This document shows, piece by piece, positions 7,733-17,089 of a DNA stretch of 64,000 bases. The notes under the pieces are model-generated. The model ran no database searches. It saw only the letters and a list, made by a program, of their open reading frames with translations, and was not told the origin of the DNA. Origin of the DNA: CAYFYJ01 sp964347415 (lineage in GTDB: Archaea; Aenigmatarchaeota; Aenigmatarchaeia; CG10238-14); the NCBI GenBank assembly GCA_964347415.1, contig CAYFYJ010000009.1:1-64000 (forward strand), given 5' to 3'. A program made the translations under genes and the position numbers. Every line of letters begins with the position of its first letter. The stretch's first letter is position 1.

Positions 7733-10700
7733 TTATTTCTTTTTAAACCAATCCGGCGTTCCATGTCCTGGGTGTCCTGGTGGATCCGCATCGTCTATCA
7801 TATCGTCATCATTATCAGGAGAACCATCATTGTCATTATCTCCATCAAAACCATCGATTAACAAATCATTATCTGTATTTTGGAATAGAGATTTATCTGC
7901 TCCTGGTTGAGTCACTTTTCCATCTGTTTGGCAATCCGGTGTCCAGCTTTCAGCATCTTGAGTCATCCAAACATTGATTGTTCCCTCACTACAACCGAAC
8001 TTATACTCTCCATTGTTTTCACCGGGCTTACAGTATAGTATTTGATAACAACTACAGCCGTATGTTTCTGTTAAGTCCATATTTGAACTGTCGTAGTGGT
8101 TTGGTTTTAATTCAGTTTCAGTATACCAAGGAACTGTATCGAGACATTTATCCTCATAATCAAGAACTCCATCTTCATCTAAATCTTCCCAAAATGTGCT
8201 TATTCCAGTGAAAATAGTGAAATGCGTGATGTTTGCCCACACGTAATTCTCGATAGTATTGACACCGGAGTTTTGTATCAGGACCCAATCTGGAATCGTA
8301 GGATCCCAATAGTACATCATTAGTGTAGATTCATCCACGACTACTTTGCTCTCGTCGTAATAAATCTGTATGTAAGCCCAATCGATTGAACATTTGGGAG
8401 TTATGTTAACGAAAGAGGCTATTGTCAAGTTAGTTGCAATTGTAGAGGGATTTGATACATTTGATATGAATAATGTAATTGCTGTTGTTGTTTGAAGAGT
8501 AACATTTACAGCTAGAGTTGCGTTTGTGAAGTTTAATATTCGAGGAGCTGTGTAATTCAAAATAACTGTTCTGTTCGGCCCTCTTGTAGCCCAGCCAGCA
8601 GTATCCACACACTCAATAGTCCATATGAATGACCTGTTGGTCAAATTAGTCATTTGGAAATTAACTGTTTGTGACAATCCTGACATATAAACTGTTTGAG
8701 TATAATCTGCCTGCCATGTTCCAGTATAATTGGTATACAAATCAGCATAATTCAATCCGATATCATCTGTACAATTTGCTGTAAAGTTTAATGTGACATT
8801 CTGATTTGTATCGTCGTAGTAATTGTCCACTGGGCTAATCAACGTAATATTCGGGGAATTATCAGCCACAACAACACAAGGATAAGTACAACCTAGTGGA
8901 AGACCAGTGTCATTCCAACCGGAAGTTGGGCCACATGTATTATCATCACCAGTGTTTGCATCAGCATCAAAAATATCCCAGATTGAATTAGAACAGAATC
9001 TGTTATTATACACAGTATTACCCGAGCTTCCACCATCGAAAAAGTACAGACCATCCCAAGCGTTGAAATCTGCAGTATTGTTAGTTATTAGGTTACCCGT
9101 CGAACTAACCCTGAGATAAATACCATCTTGCATGTTATTGTTTAGGGTGTTGTTTCTAAGCGTGTTACTGGATGAAGTGTATAGTTCTGTTCCAATCAAA
9201 CATGAGGATACGGTATTATTCTCAACCAAGTTATTGTTTGAATATGTATCAAAACCAATACCCCACTTACACGAGGATATAGTGTTATTGGTTACATTAT
9301 TCCATGATGATGTTTCCAACCATATACCAGTACCACTCGTTGTTCCTGTTCCCAATACGATGTTATTGTCTATTATGTTATTAAACGCTACTTGTAGATG
9401 GATTCCGCTTTCGAACTTCGAGATATTACAATTCTGTATTGTAACGTTGTTAAAGGCTGGGTTTCTGATACCGGCTGATCCTGCTGTTCCGCTTCCAATT
9501 AGCATTCTTCCATTACAATCTAAAGTAATACCTGCTGCTCCTATATCCAACCCATCGCCTGTGCATGCTCCTGCGTTGAAATCAGAACTGTTTAGAGTAC
9601 GACTTTGTGTGATAACATCTCCACATTGACATGGAGTTGAACCACCACAGAGTATTCTTGGGTAATTATTCAGTAGATTATTCAATCCATTTATACATAC
9701 TGGTCCAAAGTAGAGGAATGTTAAATTCCTCATCAAATCTCCCCCAGTATCATCCCCCCTATACCAGTCGTTATAACTACAACCAAGATTACATACTGAT
9801 CCACTTATACTGGTAAACCTGGGGCAACCTACATTATTATCACAATTAGGACCATCTGGTGTAGCACCTCCTGAATTACCATAAACTTGATTATCAGTAT
9901 ATTCATCATGTAGATTTCCAAATGAGTGACCAAATTCATGGACTGTTACTCTATCGCCACTACAATTTGATGAACAGCTTGTGTCGTCATCTGAGTAGGA
10001 TATAGCAAATGAAGTTAAACCACCAGTCGCTCTTGTTCCGCTTCCTCCATAGTTATTGCTGTTTACGAGTACGATTATCTCATCTACTGGGCATTGTGTA
10101 GCTGTGAATAAAACAGCAGTGTTGTTACAAGTGATTAATCTTGATACACCTCCAAAGTTATAGGAACATCCTAAGTTTCGTGATTCATTGACCCAATGAA
10201 TGTTTATGTTACTCGAGCGGTTAATGAATGGTTGAAATGCCATGAGCGTGGCTTCATGCGTAGCGACATCTGCCGAAAATTTAGTTAGTTGAGCAGCCGT
10301 ATAGTTATCTCCCACAAAGACTATGTCGAATGAAGTAGTAGATGGTCCACTGTTGCGTAATGCTTGACAGTTACTCCCTCCTTTATCAGAAAGGCTCGAT
10401 ACGTTTACGCTTAATGCTAAAGTATCATCTGGGTAATATATGTTAACCCAAGCTACGTTTTCAAAGTAGGGAGTGACTAATGTGAAATCGGTTTCATCCA
10501 ATTCAATAAAACCACCAGAAAGAATACCGTCAACACCTGGTATATCGTATTGCAAGATGTTAGGAACATCAAAAGTAAATGCGTATAAGGTTTTTTCTGT
10601 TTCACTGACAACTTTGGCCTTATAGCCTTCTTCTGGCTGTATTCTCCTGTCTGGAGCAAATCCTGATTTCTTATATTTATCTAGCACAGAGAAAGAGCCA

Positions 10701-11257
10701 GTATCATAGTTTAACTCTAACATGATTATCTTGTCTTCAACAACGACTGTCATAGTATCGCTATCTTTTTCTCCTGCATCATCAGTCACAGTTAAAGTAA
10801 CAACGTATAAATCAGAGTGAGAGTAAGTGTGGCTTGGATTTACTTCAGTTCCAGATGTTGGGTTATAATGATCGCCAAAGTCCCATTCGTATGAAACTAT
10901 AGTTCCATCCAAATCATAGGATCCACTCCCATCAAAAATTACAGTTTCTCCAAGAAGGATGGTTTGATCGGAACCAGCTTCAGCAATAGGTGGCTTATTA
11001 TCACAAGCATCACCGATTCCATCACCGTCAGAATCTTCCTGATCTGGGTTATAATCGTAAGGGCAGTTGTCACATGCATCACCACAATGTGGATCTTCCA
11101 TATAAGGTGGGATGAAGAAAGAACAATCACCATCTCCATCCAATTGATCGAAATTAGAGGCGTTCCAGCAATTGTCAAGTTCATCGTCTATAGTATCTCC
11201 GTCAGAATCTATAGCACTGATAATATTAACAGTGGTTAAACTGAACAAAGTTATCAA
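7733..11257 (-). CDS. giant secreted multidomain metalloprotease (M64/IgA-peptidase-like) with PKD and beta-helix domains
   Basis: Large secreted protein of about 1174 residues. In order: hydrophobic signal peptide; Asp-rich TSP3-like calcium repeats (about 17-90); PKD domain (about 95-175, with GSYDLDGTIVSYEWDFGD); a region like peptidase M64 with the zinc motif HEFGHSFGNLHDEY (His at about 440); right-handed beta-helix repeats of NosD type (about 585-790, many NNT/NN repeats); Ig-like segment (about 815-920); and C-terminal calcium-binding Asp-rich repeats. No C-terminal anchor is seen. The TTG at 11257 is the first standard start, but the frame is open upstream. An ATT at 11287 would give a better signal peptide (MNKKISIFLF then LITLF) behind a GAGGGGG site, so the real product is probably ten residues longer. 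Likely acts on extracellular proteins or glycans; the substrate is unknown. Confidence 0.85.
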   Translation of the reverse strand: MITLFSLTTVNIISAIDSDGDTIDDELDNCWNASNFDQLDGDGDCSFFIPPYMEDPHCGDACDNCPYDYNPDQEDSDGDGIGDACDNKPPIAEAGSDQTILLGETVIFDGSGSYDLDGTIVSYEWDFGDHYNPTSGTEVNPSHTYSHSDLYVVTLTVTDDAGEKDSDTMTVVVEDKIIMLELNYDTGSFSVLDKYKKSGFAPDRRIQPEEGYKAKVVSETEKTLYAFTFDVPNILQYDIPGVDGILSGGFIELDETDFTLVTPYFENVAWVNIYYPDDTLALSVNVSSLSDKGGSNCQALRNSGPSTTSFDIVFVGDNYTAAQLTKFSADVATHEATLMAFQPFINRSSNINIHWVNESRNLGCSYNFGGVSRLITCNNTAVLFTATQCPVDEIIVLVNSNNYGGSGTRATGGLTSFAISYSDDDTSCSSNCSGDRVTVHEFGHSFGNLHDEYTDNQVYGNSGGATPDGPNCDNNVGCPRFTSISGSVCNLGCSYNDWYRGDDTGGDLMRNLTFLYFGPVCINGLNNLLNNYPRILCGGSTPCQCGDVITQSRTLNSSDFNAGACTGDGLDIGAAGITLDCNGRMLIGSGTAGSAGIRNPAFNNVTIQNCNISKFESGIHLQVAFNNIIDNNIVLGTGTTSGTGIWLETSSWNNVTNNTISSCKWGIGFDTYSNNNLVENNTVSSCLIGTELYTSSSNTLRNNTLNNNMQDGIYLRVSSTGNLITNNTADFNAWDGLYFFDGGSSGNTVYNNRFCSNSIWDIFDADANTGDDNTCGPTSGWNDTGLPLGCTYPCVVVADNSPNITLISPVDNYYDDTNQNVTLNFTANCTDDIGLNYADLYTNYTGTWQADYTQTVYMSGLSQTVNFQMTNLTNRSFIWTIECVDTAGWATRGPNRTVILNYTAPRILNFTNATLAVNVTLQTTTAITLFISNVSNPSTIATNLTIASFVNITPKCSIDWAYIQIYYDESKVVVDESTLMMYYWDPTIPDWVLIQNSGVNTIENYVWANITHFTIFTGISTFWEDLDEDGVLDYEDKCLDTVPWYTETELKPNHYDSSNMDLTETYGCSCYQILYCKPGENNGEYKFGCSEGTINVWMTQDAESWTPDCQTDGKVTQPGADKSLFQNTDNDLLIDGFDGDNDNDGSPDNDDDMIDDADPPGHPGHGTPDWFKKK

Positions 11258-11332
11258 GAATAAGAAAATACTTATTTTTTTATTAATATCAACTACCCCC
11301 TCAAAGGCCTGTATTATCTTTCAAATATTCAA

Positions 11333-11346
11333 TTATTTATTAATGT
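11333..11346 (-). promoter_or_regulatory. TATA-like promoter and unusual start region of the M64 gene
   Basis: The minus-strand AT-rich element (ATTAATAAATAA) lies about 50 bases upstream of the proposed ATT start at 11287. A purine-rich GAGGGGG stretch (complement of about 11297-11303) stands between them as a ribosome binding site. A small perfect palindrome CTATCAGATAG lies just upstream, at about 11353-11364, between the Lhr stop and this promoter. It could be a regulator site, but this is inference. Confidence 0.4.
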
Positions 11347-11406
11347 CCGCCTTCTATCAGATAGAAAAAGAGTTAATAATCCTTGATAGATAGAATAATC
11401 GAATTA

Positions 11407-14211
11407 TTATCCCCAGAACCTCTTCGTCCTTATGAACTGTCTCTCAGCATCCAACAAAGCCTTAACAAAATCTTTTTTTGTTCTGTACATCCCTCTCAAG
11501 ATTCTAATCGCAGTCTTCGGCCCAATCCCACGAACAGCCAAAGCTTTCACAGCTCTTGGTCCATAAACAATAACTAAATCAGAAGTTTTCTCAATCCTAT
11601 CAAACTTTCTCATCTCTTCAGTCGTTAATCCTTTCTCATCAAGTTTCTTTTTTATTATGTGTTGATATTCGGTCTGGGTCGGTCCAACAACTCCAATCAA
11701 TTTCGCCTTACACTTTCCACATCTTATTTCCTTTGGCAAGTCTTTAACACGAAAAGTCCTAGTCCAATCCCCACAATTCAAACAAATCAATCTCACTCTT
11801 TTCTCGTTCAACCTTTTTTCGAAAATATCCAACACTTGTAAGTCAGGCTTCTCAGGCCCGATCAACTCAACTCTCTTCTTGATACCCAACTTTCCTATGG
11901 GCGATAATCCTTCTTTAAAAATGACAGCAATCTCTTTCTTCTGTATCTTTTTCAAGAACCCCTTAACAACTTCAACATCCAACTTATCAGTCTTTATCTC
12001 TCTCAATGTCTCTTCCCATACAGGTGTTTTTCGATACAGATCAATTATCCTGCTCAACCACCTCTGTCCGTATTCGGCATTCTTCCTTATAACACCAAAC
12101 CTTTTAGCGACGTGAATAAACCTCCACTGGAACAAACGAGAATTAGACAAATTCAATTCGAGTAATCCTTCAACATGTTCAGGTTTAGTTTTAAACAACG
12201 CATCCTCAATCAAATCATTATTCATTATCTGTAATTGTAAGATGATACGATAAGGATCAGTCTTTAAACCAACAGAACCTATTTTAGCAGCAAGGGTAGT
12301 CGACAACATCCGACCAAGTGTCTCGTTTCCTTTTGTTCCGAGACAAGTGTGTATAACCATAAGATTGTCCTGAGTTTCTATCAAAACTTTCTTATCTGTC
12401 GGAACGATACCATACTTAATTTGTTTCTTTACTACATCAACCATTTTCTTAGCAGAATTCTGATCAACAGGATATTTTTTCTTGATTTCTTCTATCACTT
12501 CTGGTTTACTGGACTTGAATATATTGTCAGAGACAAACCTTCTGATAGAACCAACTTCCTGAGCAACTTCAAAAGGAACAGGCATCAAATCCCCTTCCCA
12601 TCCTGGTACTGCTGCGTCAATATCTCCAGATGGTTCAACGAATATCCTCCTTCCATCTATCGTAACAATTCGCCAAGGCTCTCCTTTGATGATAAACGTT
12701 ACTCCTTCATGGGCATGTAGAGCTACAAACTCTTCGTCTAATCTTCCAACTTTTTGGTCGGCAATAGTGTTGATAACAAAATAACTTTTGGTATCAGGAA
12801 TCGTACTCAAATTCTCAAAATAATACAACAAACCATTCCTGGAAGATTTTATTGTATCGTCTTCGTTCAAGAAAATGAAATGTAAGTTGTTCAATTGCCT
12901 ACAAACTGATATGAATTCCTTTTTAGTCAAATTCTTGTAAGGATATGCCCTTTTAATTATTTTGTAGACTTCATTGTAATCGATTCTGTACTTATCCCTT
13001 GTTATTCCAACGATTTGATGAGCTAGAACATCGAATGCGTTCAGATGCATCTTCATGGGTTCTAAATTATCAGAGATTCCTTGTCTGGCTATGACTGCTG
13101 ATTCGAACGTATCGTCAACATCCGTGGAAATTATAATCCCGTCCGATACCCTTCCCAATTCATGACCTGATCTACCAACTCTTTGTATGGCTTTAGAAGT
13201 TTGTCTCGGGCTCATGTATTGTATTATAAAATCTATGGAACCGATGTCTATTCCCAATTCCAGAGAAGACGTGCAAACAATACTCTTCAATTTTTGATCC
13301 TTGAAATTATTCTCTGCTTTAATCCTAACCTCTTTACTTAAACTAGAATGATGATTCTCGACAGGGAATTTTGGATAGGCCTGTTTCAATCTTGAAGTCA
13401 AAATTTCTGCAAAGTCTCTGGTGTTAGTAAAAGTTAGAGTTGAAGTATGATTCTTGATTAAATCGTGAACCGTTCTCAGCCTGGCTGCTGTCAATCTGTT
13501 AGTAAAAACTGTTTCAGCCAAACTCACATCAGAAGGAATAGGTTTAGGGTTGATAACTTCGATCTTTATCTCTTTTGTCTCGATAGCTTTAACTATTTCC
13601 ATTGGTTTCCCGCCAGAAATAAAATTAACGACTTTTTCAGGAGACCCAATGGTTGCGGATAAAGAAATGATCTGAAAGTCACCACACAACTCTCTCAATC
13701 TTTCCAATCCTATAGTTAACTGTGTTCCACGTTTTGAAGATGCCAATTCATGAACTTCATCGACAATAACAAACTTAACGTTCTTCAGATGTTGTCCCAT
13801 TTTTTTAGCAGGTAATATCGCTTGTAGTGTTTCTGGAGTCGTTATCAAACAATCAGGAGGAACTTCGGCCTGCATCTTTCTCGCGTATTGAGATGTGTCG
13901 CCATGTCTGACAGAAATATCTATATCCAATTTATTGCCCCACCACAACAAACGCTTTAACATATCTCGATTAAGACTCTTGAGAGGTGTTATGTACAGAA
14001 TACTTATCGGTTTAGGTTTTTTCTTTATCCATTCATCGAATATCGGGAGCATGGCACTCTCTGTCTTTCCCACACCTGTCGGGGCAATCAACAGAACGTT
14101 CTTACCAGAAATGATCGGTGGTATCCCTAATTTTTGGACTAATGTAGGCTCTTTAAAACCCCTCTTCTTGACAACTTCTTGTAATTTTTCGCTCAGAAGT
14201 TTAAAAACCAT
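11407..14211 (-). CDS. lhr: Lhr-family ATP-dependent DNA/RNA helicase
   Basis: Superfamily 2 helicase of the Lhr (large helicase-related) group, implicated in archaeal DNA repair. Numbered from the ATG at 14211: Walker A APTGVGKT (44-51), DEVH box (151-154), SAT (185-187), motif VI VGRSGHELGR at about 350, followed by the winged-helix and Lhr core. The C-terminus adds a four-Cys zinc finger (CLNCGDWTRTF...CGKCKAK) and a helix-hairpin-helix-like end (AVRGIGPKTAIRILRG), giving about 934 residues. The frame opens at 14274, but the ATG at 14211 follows GAGGT with good spacing and starts at the conserved helicase N-terminus. Upstream of the M64 gene on the same strand but with its own spacing. Confidence 0.92.
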   Translation of the reverse strand: MVFKLLSEKLQEVVKKRGFKEPTLVQKLGIPPIISGKNVLLIAPTGVGKTESAMLPIFDEWIKKKPKPISILYITPLKSLNRDMLKRLLWWGNKLDIDISVRHGDTSQYARKMQAEVPPDCLITTPETLQAILPAKKMGQHLKNVKFVIVDEVHELASSKRGTQLTIGLERLRELCGDFQIISLSATIGSPEKVVNFISGGKPMEIVKAIETKEIKIEVINPKPIPSDVSLAETVFTNRLTAARLRTVHDLIKNHTSTLTFTNTRDFAEILTSRLKQAYPKFPVENHHSSLSKEVRIKAENNFKDQKLKSIVCTSSLELGIDIGSIDFIIQYMSPRQTSKAIQRVGRSGHELGRVSDGIIISTDVDDTFESAVIARQGISDNLEPMKMHLNAFDVLAHQIVGITRDKYRIDYNEVYKIIKRAYPYKNLTKKEFISVCRQLNNLHFIFLNEDDTIKSSRNGLLYYFENLSTIPDTKSYFVINTIADQKVGRLDEEFVALHAHEGVTFIIKGEPWRIVTIDGRRIFVEPSGDIDAAVPGWEGDLMPVPFEVAQEVGSIRRFVSDNIFKSSKPEVIEEIKKKYPVDQNSAKKMVDVVKKQIKYGIVPTDKKVLIETQDNLMVIHTCLGTKGNETLGRMLSTTLAAKIGSVGLKTDPYRIILQLQIMNNDLIEDALFKTKPEHVEGLLELNLSNSRLFQWRFIHVAKRFGVIRKNAEYGQRWLSRIIDLYRKTPVWEETLREIKTDKLDVEVVKGFLKKIQKKEIAVIFKEGLSPIGKLGIKKRVELIGPEKPDLQVLDIFEKRLNEKRVRLICLNCGDWTRTFRVKDLPKEIRCGKCKAKLIGVVGPTQTEYQHIIKKKLDEKGLTTEEMRKFDRIEKTSDLVIVYGPRAVKALAVRGIGPKTAIRILRGMYRTKKDFVKALLDAERQFIRTKRFWG

Positions 14212-14307
14212 AGAATTACCTCTAAACACGGCAGGAGTATAGTGATATGTCGTTGAGACATAAACGTAAGACAATGGAAAAATGTTAGAACAACTTAATA
14301 AAGTTTA

Positions 14308-15702
14308 CTATCTTCGATCAGCGATTGCACTTACGGTTTTTTTGACCTTGAAAAACGTTTGTCTAGGATATCTAATTAATTGATAAGGATTCACGTTCAG
14401 AGATATTACTGCCAATTTGTGTAAAATTTCTATTTGTCTTTTACTCATTCTATTATCTTCGGTTATGCAAGTCGTTAAGGTATAATCGCTCCAATTTTTA
14501 CTCAATTTTTCACCTCTACGTAATCGTTCTTCAAAATCAATCGTATCAGGTAATGGTTGATATATTGTAACCTGAACACCCATCGATTTAAAGCAACGAG
14601 CCATAGTCTTGATTACAGTAAATGGATCATCATAAGGACCTATTATAAAACTCGTGAGGACAGGTACATCTAGTTTATGACACAATTTAAGGGCTTTGTC
14701 AATTTGTTCAGATGTTTCTTGTTTGTTGTATCTCTTCAATATCCAATCTTCTCTGTTTTCAACACCCATATAAAGCATCCTGAGTCCAGCGTCAATAAGT
14801 TTTCTAAGAAAATTTTCACCACCCCTACAGATAGCATCTGCTCTTCCTCCACAATATAGACCTATATCAATTCTTCTTTCCTTTATTTCATCACAGATCC
14901 TTTCCACTCTCTTTATGTTTGCTAATGCATTGTCATCCGCAATAAACATTTCATTCACTCCGAAGTTTTCTATTTGCCACTCCATTTCATCCACAACATT
15001 ACCTGGAGATCTTTCTCTGTATGGTCTATATTTTCTTTTTCTCTCTCGTTCAGGTTGACAAAAACGACAATTATTTGGACAGTGTCTTGTAGTTATCATG
15101 GATCCACGACCTTCTGAGAAAAGATAAAACTCTGTTGGGCATGGTTCCCAATCGGGAAAGGGTATACTATCTAAATTTTCAACTGGTCTTTGCCATTCGT
15201 TATGTACGATTTCCCCATTATTTCTATAACTGATACCCCGTATTCCTGATAAATTCCTGCCTGTAGTGTAAGCATCGATTAGAGCAGTGAATTGAATTTC
15301 CGATTCACCTCTTGTTACTATATCAAAACCATTTTCTAATCCTTCCTCAGGAAATCTAGTTAGGTGGTAGTTTCCACCTATGACAGTCGCATCTAGATTT
15401 TTTTTAAGTAATTTAGCAAAACGATAACAATCTTCCGCAATCCCGGTTAATAACCCCATGCCGACGATATCGGGATCAAACCTTTCTATTCTTCTAAGGG
15501 TCTGTCGAGGAGTTAAACCTTCTAATCTAGCTTCTATTACTTTGTAATCAACACTTGTATCTCCATAGGCCTTTTGATATGACATCAGATATCCTAATGG
15601 GAAGTTTGGCACGCCCTTGCCACGTTCCGTCGTAAACCTTTCTGCAAAAGTTACTCCACCATAAGTAGGGGGTGTTGTTAAAACAACCTTTAAATCTGAC
15701 AT
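14308..15702 (-). CDS. B12-binding-domain radical SAM protein
   Basis: Predicted radical SAM enzyme with an N-terminal cobalamin-binding-type domain (about residues 1-140, GMGLLTGIAEDCYRFAKLL and VIGGNYHLT) and a core with the 4Fe-4S motif CPNNCRFC near residue 210. The iron-sulfur cluster cleaves S-adenosylmethionine to start radical chemistry. The C-terminal part is a TIM-barrel continuation (YMGVENREDWILKRYNKQET). This class performs methylations or methylthiolations of diverse substrates, and no substrate can be assigned. Single-gene unit with a divergent promoter shared with nth. Confidence 0.85.
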   Translation of the reverse strand: MSDLKVVLTTPPTYGGVTFAERFTTERGKGVPNFPLGYLMSYQKAYGDTSVDYKVIEARLEGLTPRQTLRRIERFDPDIVGMGLLTGIAEDCYRFAKLLKKNLDATVIGGNYHLTRFPEEGLENGFDIVTRGESEIQFTALIDAYTTGRNLSGIRGISYRNNGEIVHNEWQRPVENLDSIPFPDWEPCPTEFYLFSEGRGSMITTRHCPNNCRFCQPERERKRKYRPYRERSPGNVVDEMEWQIENFGVNEMFIADDNALANIKRVERICDEIKERRIDIGLYCGGRADAICRGGENFLRKLIDAGLRMLYMGVENREDWILKRYNKQETSEQIDKALKLCHKLDVPVLTSFIIGPYDDPFTVIKTMARCFKSMGVQVTIYQPLPDTIDFEERLRRGEKLSKNWSDYTLTTCITEDNRMSKRQIEILHKLAVISLNVNPYQLIRYPRQTFFKVKKTVSAIADRR

Positions 15703-15722
15703 ACCATTATCTAAAGATAGTA

Positions 15723-15732
15723 AATTTTAAAT
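15723..15732 (-). promoter_or_regulatory. TATA-like box for the radical SAM gene
   Basis: On the minus strand ATTTAAAATT is centred about 25 bases before the ATG at 15702, implying a leaderless mRNA. The divergent nth gene has its own AT-rich element (about 15755-15765) at leaderless distance from 15778. Confidence 0.5.
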
Positions 15733-15777
15733 AGGGAATGATAAGCCCGAAGTTAATAATTTTATCTTTAAGACTAT

Positions 15778-16428
15778 ATGAATATCATGAAGCGGGTCAT
15801 TGATAGACTGATTGAATTCTTGAAAGAAAGATACGGAAAAAGAATTCGAAAGGTTGCCAAGAATAATCGAGAAGTCTTTAGAGTTCTGATAACAACTATA
15901 CTTTCTCAAAGAACTAGGGATGAGAACACTGAGAGAGTCGCTTCTGCTTTATTTTCAAAGGCTAACACTCCTGAGAAAATATTGAAATTATCCACAAAAC
16001 AATTGCAAAAATTAATAAAACCTTCAGGTCCATTCAGGCAGAAAGCCAAAAGAATAAAAGCAGTCAGTAAAATCATCTTAGAAAAATACAAAGGAAAAGT
16101 CCCTAAAACCAGAGAAGAACTAATAGAATTACCTGGGGTTGGTTTCAAGACTGCTGATGTTGTTCTAATGTACGGGCATGGTATTCCTAGCATAGCAATA
16201 GATACTCATTGTAATAGAGTTCCTAAGAGGATTGGTTTAGTTGAACAAAATGCAAATGTTGAAGGAGTGAAATCCATGTTAGAGAATCTAATTCCGAAAA
16301 AAGATTGGTACATCGTTAATATGGGTCTGGTTCAGTTTGGAAAAGAGATTTGCCGGCCAATTAACCCAAAGTGTGATGCCTGTCCAATATCAAAATATTG
16401 TAGATATTATCAGAAATTTAAGAAATAA
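15778..16428 (+). CDS. nth: endonuclease III (DNA glycosylase/AP lyase)
   Basis: Base-excision repair enzyme that removes oxidised pyrimidines and nicks abasic sites. The helix-hairpin-helix LPGVGFKTADVVL (about residues 117-129) carries the catalytic Lys, the catalytic Asp is in AIDTHCNRV, and the 4Fe-4S cluster ligands are present as C-x6-C-x2-C-x5-C (CRPINPKCDACPISKYC) at the C-terminus. The 216-residue length is typical. An in-frame ATG nine bases downstream (15787) is an alternative start. Convergent with UMP kinase, overlapping it by 11 bases at the 3' ends. Confidence 0.95.
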   Translation: MNIMKRVIDRLIEFLKERYGKRIRKVAKNNREVFRVLITTILSQRTRDENTERVASALFSKANTPEKILKLSTKQLQKLIKPSGPFRQKAKRIKAVSKIILEKYKGKVPKTREELIELPGVGFKTADVVLMYGHGIPSIAIDTHCNRVPKRIGLVEQNANVEGVKSMLENLIPKKDWYIVNMGLVQFGKEICRPINPKCDACPISKYCRYYQKFKK

Positions 16429-17089
16429 CAGTTCCATGGTGCTTTCCTTCTACTGCTCTTATTATTTCTTCAGGATCATTACCATCAATAAAAATAGTCT
16501 TAATCTTAATTTTGTTAATCAGTTTTGTCGCTTTTAAATCAAACAATCTATATTCTCCTGGTGTTTGGGGGTTTTGTAAGATGATTTTTAAGAATGCATC
16601 ATGAGTTAATTTATCATATTTCTTGGCATTTGAATCTATATCAGGATCGGTCGAATAAACCCCGTCTATGTCCGAGGCTTTGATGAGTAAATCGGCCTTG
16701 ACCGCCTCAGCAAAAAGAGCAGCATCATATCCTGTAGAACAACCAGGCAAGTTACCACCACAAACTATTATCTTATCATTAAAGTTCTTCTTGACTTGTC
16801 CTGCGGTCCTTAAACTCAGCTGATGGGCATCTTTACCTAAGGCAGCGATCAAAGTGAAAGCATTCAGATGACTTGATTCTATACCGACCCAATCTTGTAC
16901 GATAATATCTCCACCTACTCTTTTAACAACGTCTCTGTATTGTCTACAAACTCTTCCACCGCCACAAACTACTACTAATTTATGACCTTTCTTCTTCAAC
17001 TTCTTCAAGACATCAGCATACTTCTTGAAGTTTTCAGGAGTCAATTCTCTCGTCAGCAATGAGCCGCCCAATGAAATTACAATTTTCAT
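16418..17089 (-). CDS. pyrH: uridylate kinase (archaeal type)
   Basis: Phosphorylates UMP to UDP in pyrimidine nucleotide synthesis. Amino acid kinase fold: MKIVISLGGSLL at the N-terminus, the VVCGGGRVCRQY glycine loop at about 40-52, and the nucleotide-site segment ASDIDGVYSTDPD at about 138-150. The 223-residue length fits archaeal UMP kinases. Its ATG overlaps the stop of the upstream rqcH gene by four bases, so the two are an operon. Confidence 0.92.
   Translation of the reverse strand: MKIVISLGGSLLTRELTPENFKKYADVLKKLKKKGHKLVVVCGGGRVCRQYRDVVKRVGGDIIVQDWVGIESSHLNAFTLIAALGKDAHQLSLRTAGQVKKNFNDKIIVCGGNLPGCSTGYDAALFAEAVKADLLIKASDIDGVYSTDPDIDSNAKKYDKLTHDAFLKIILQNPQTPGEYRLFDLKATKLINKIKIKTIFIDGNDPEEIIRAVEGKHHGTVIS

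Noticed and set aside
9132..9629. 165-codon open frame on the plus strand opposite the M64 protein.
   Set aside because: An antisense shadow of the repetitive Asn-rich beta-helix coding region; its hydrophobic composition follows from the complement of AAT/AAC codons.
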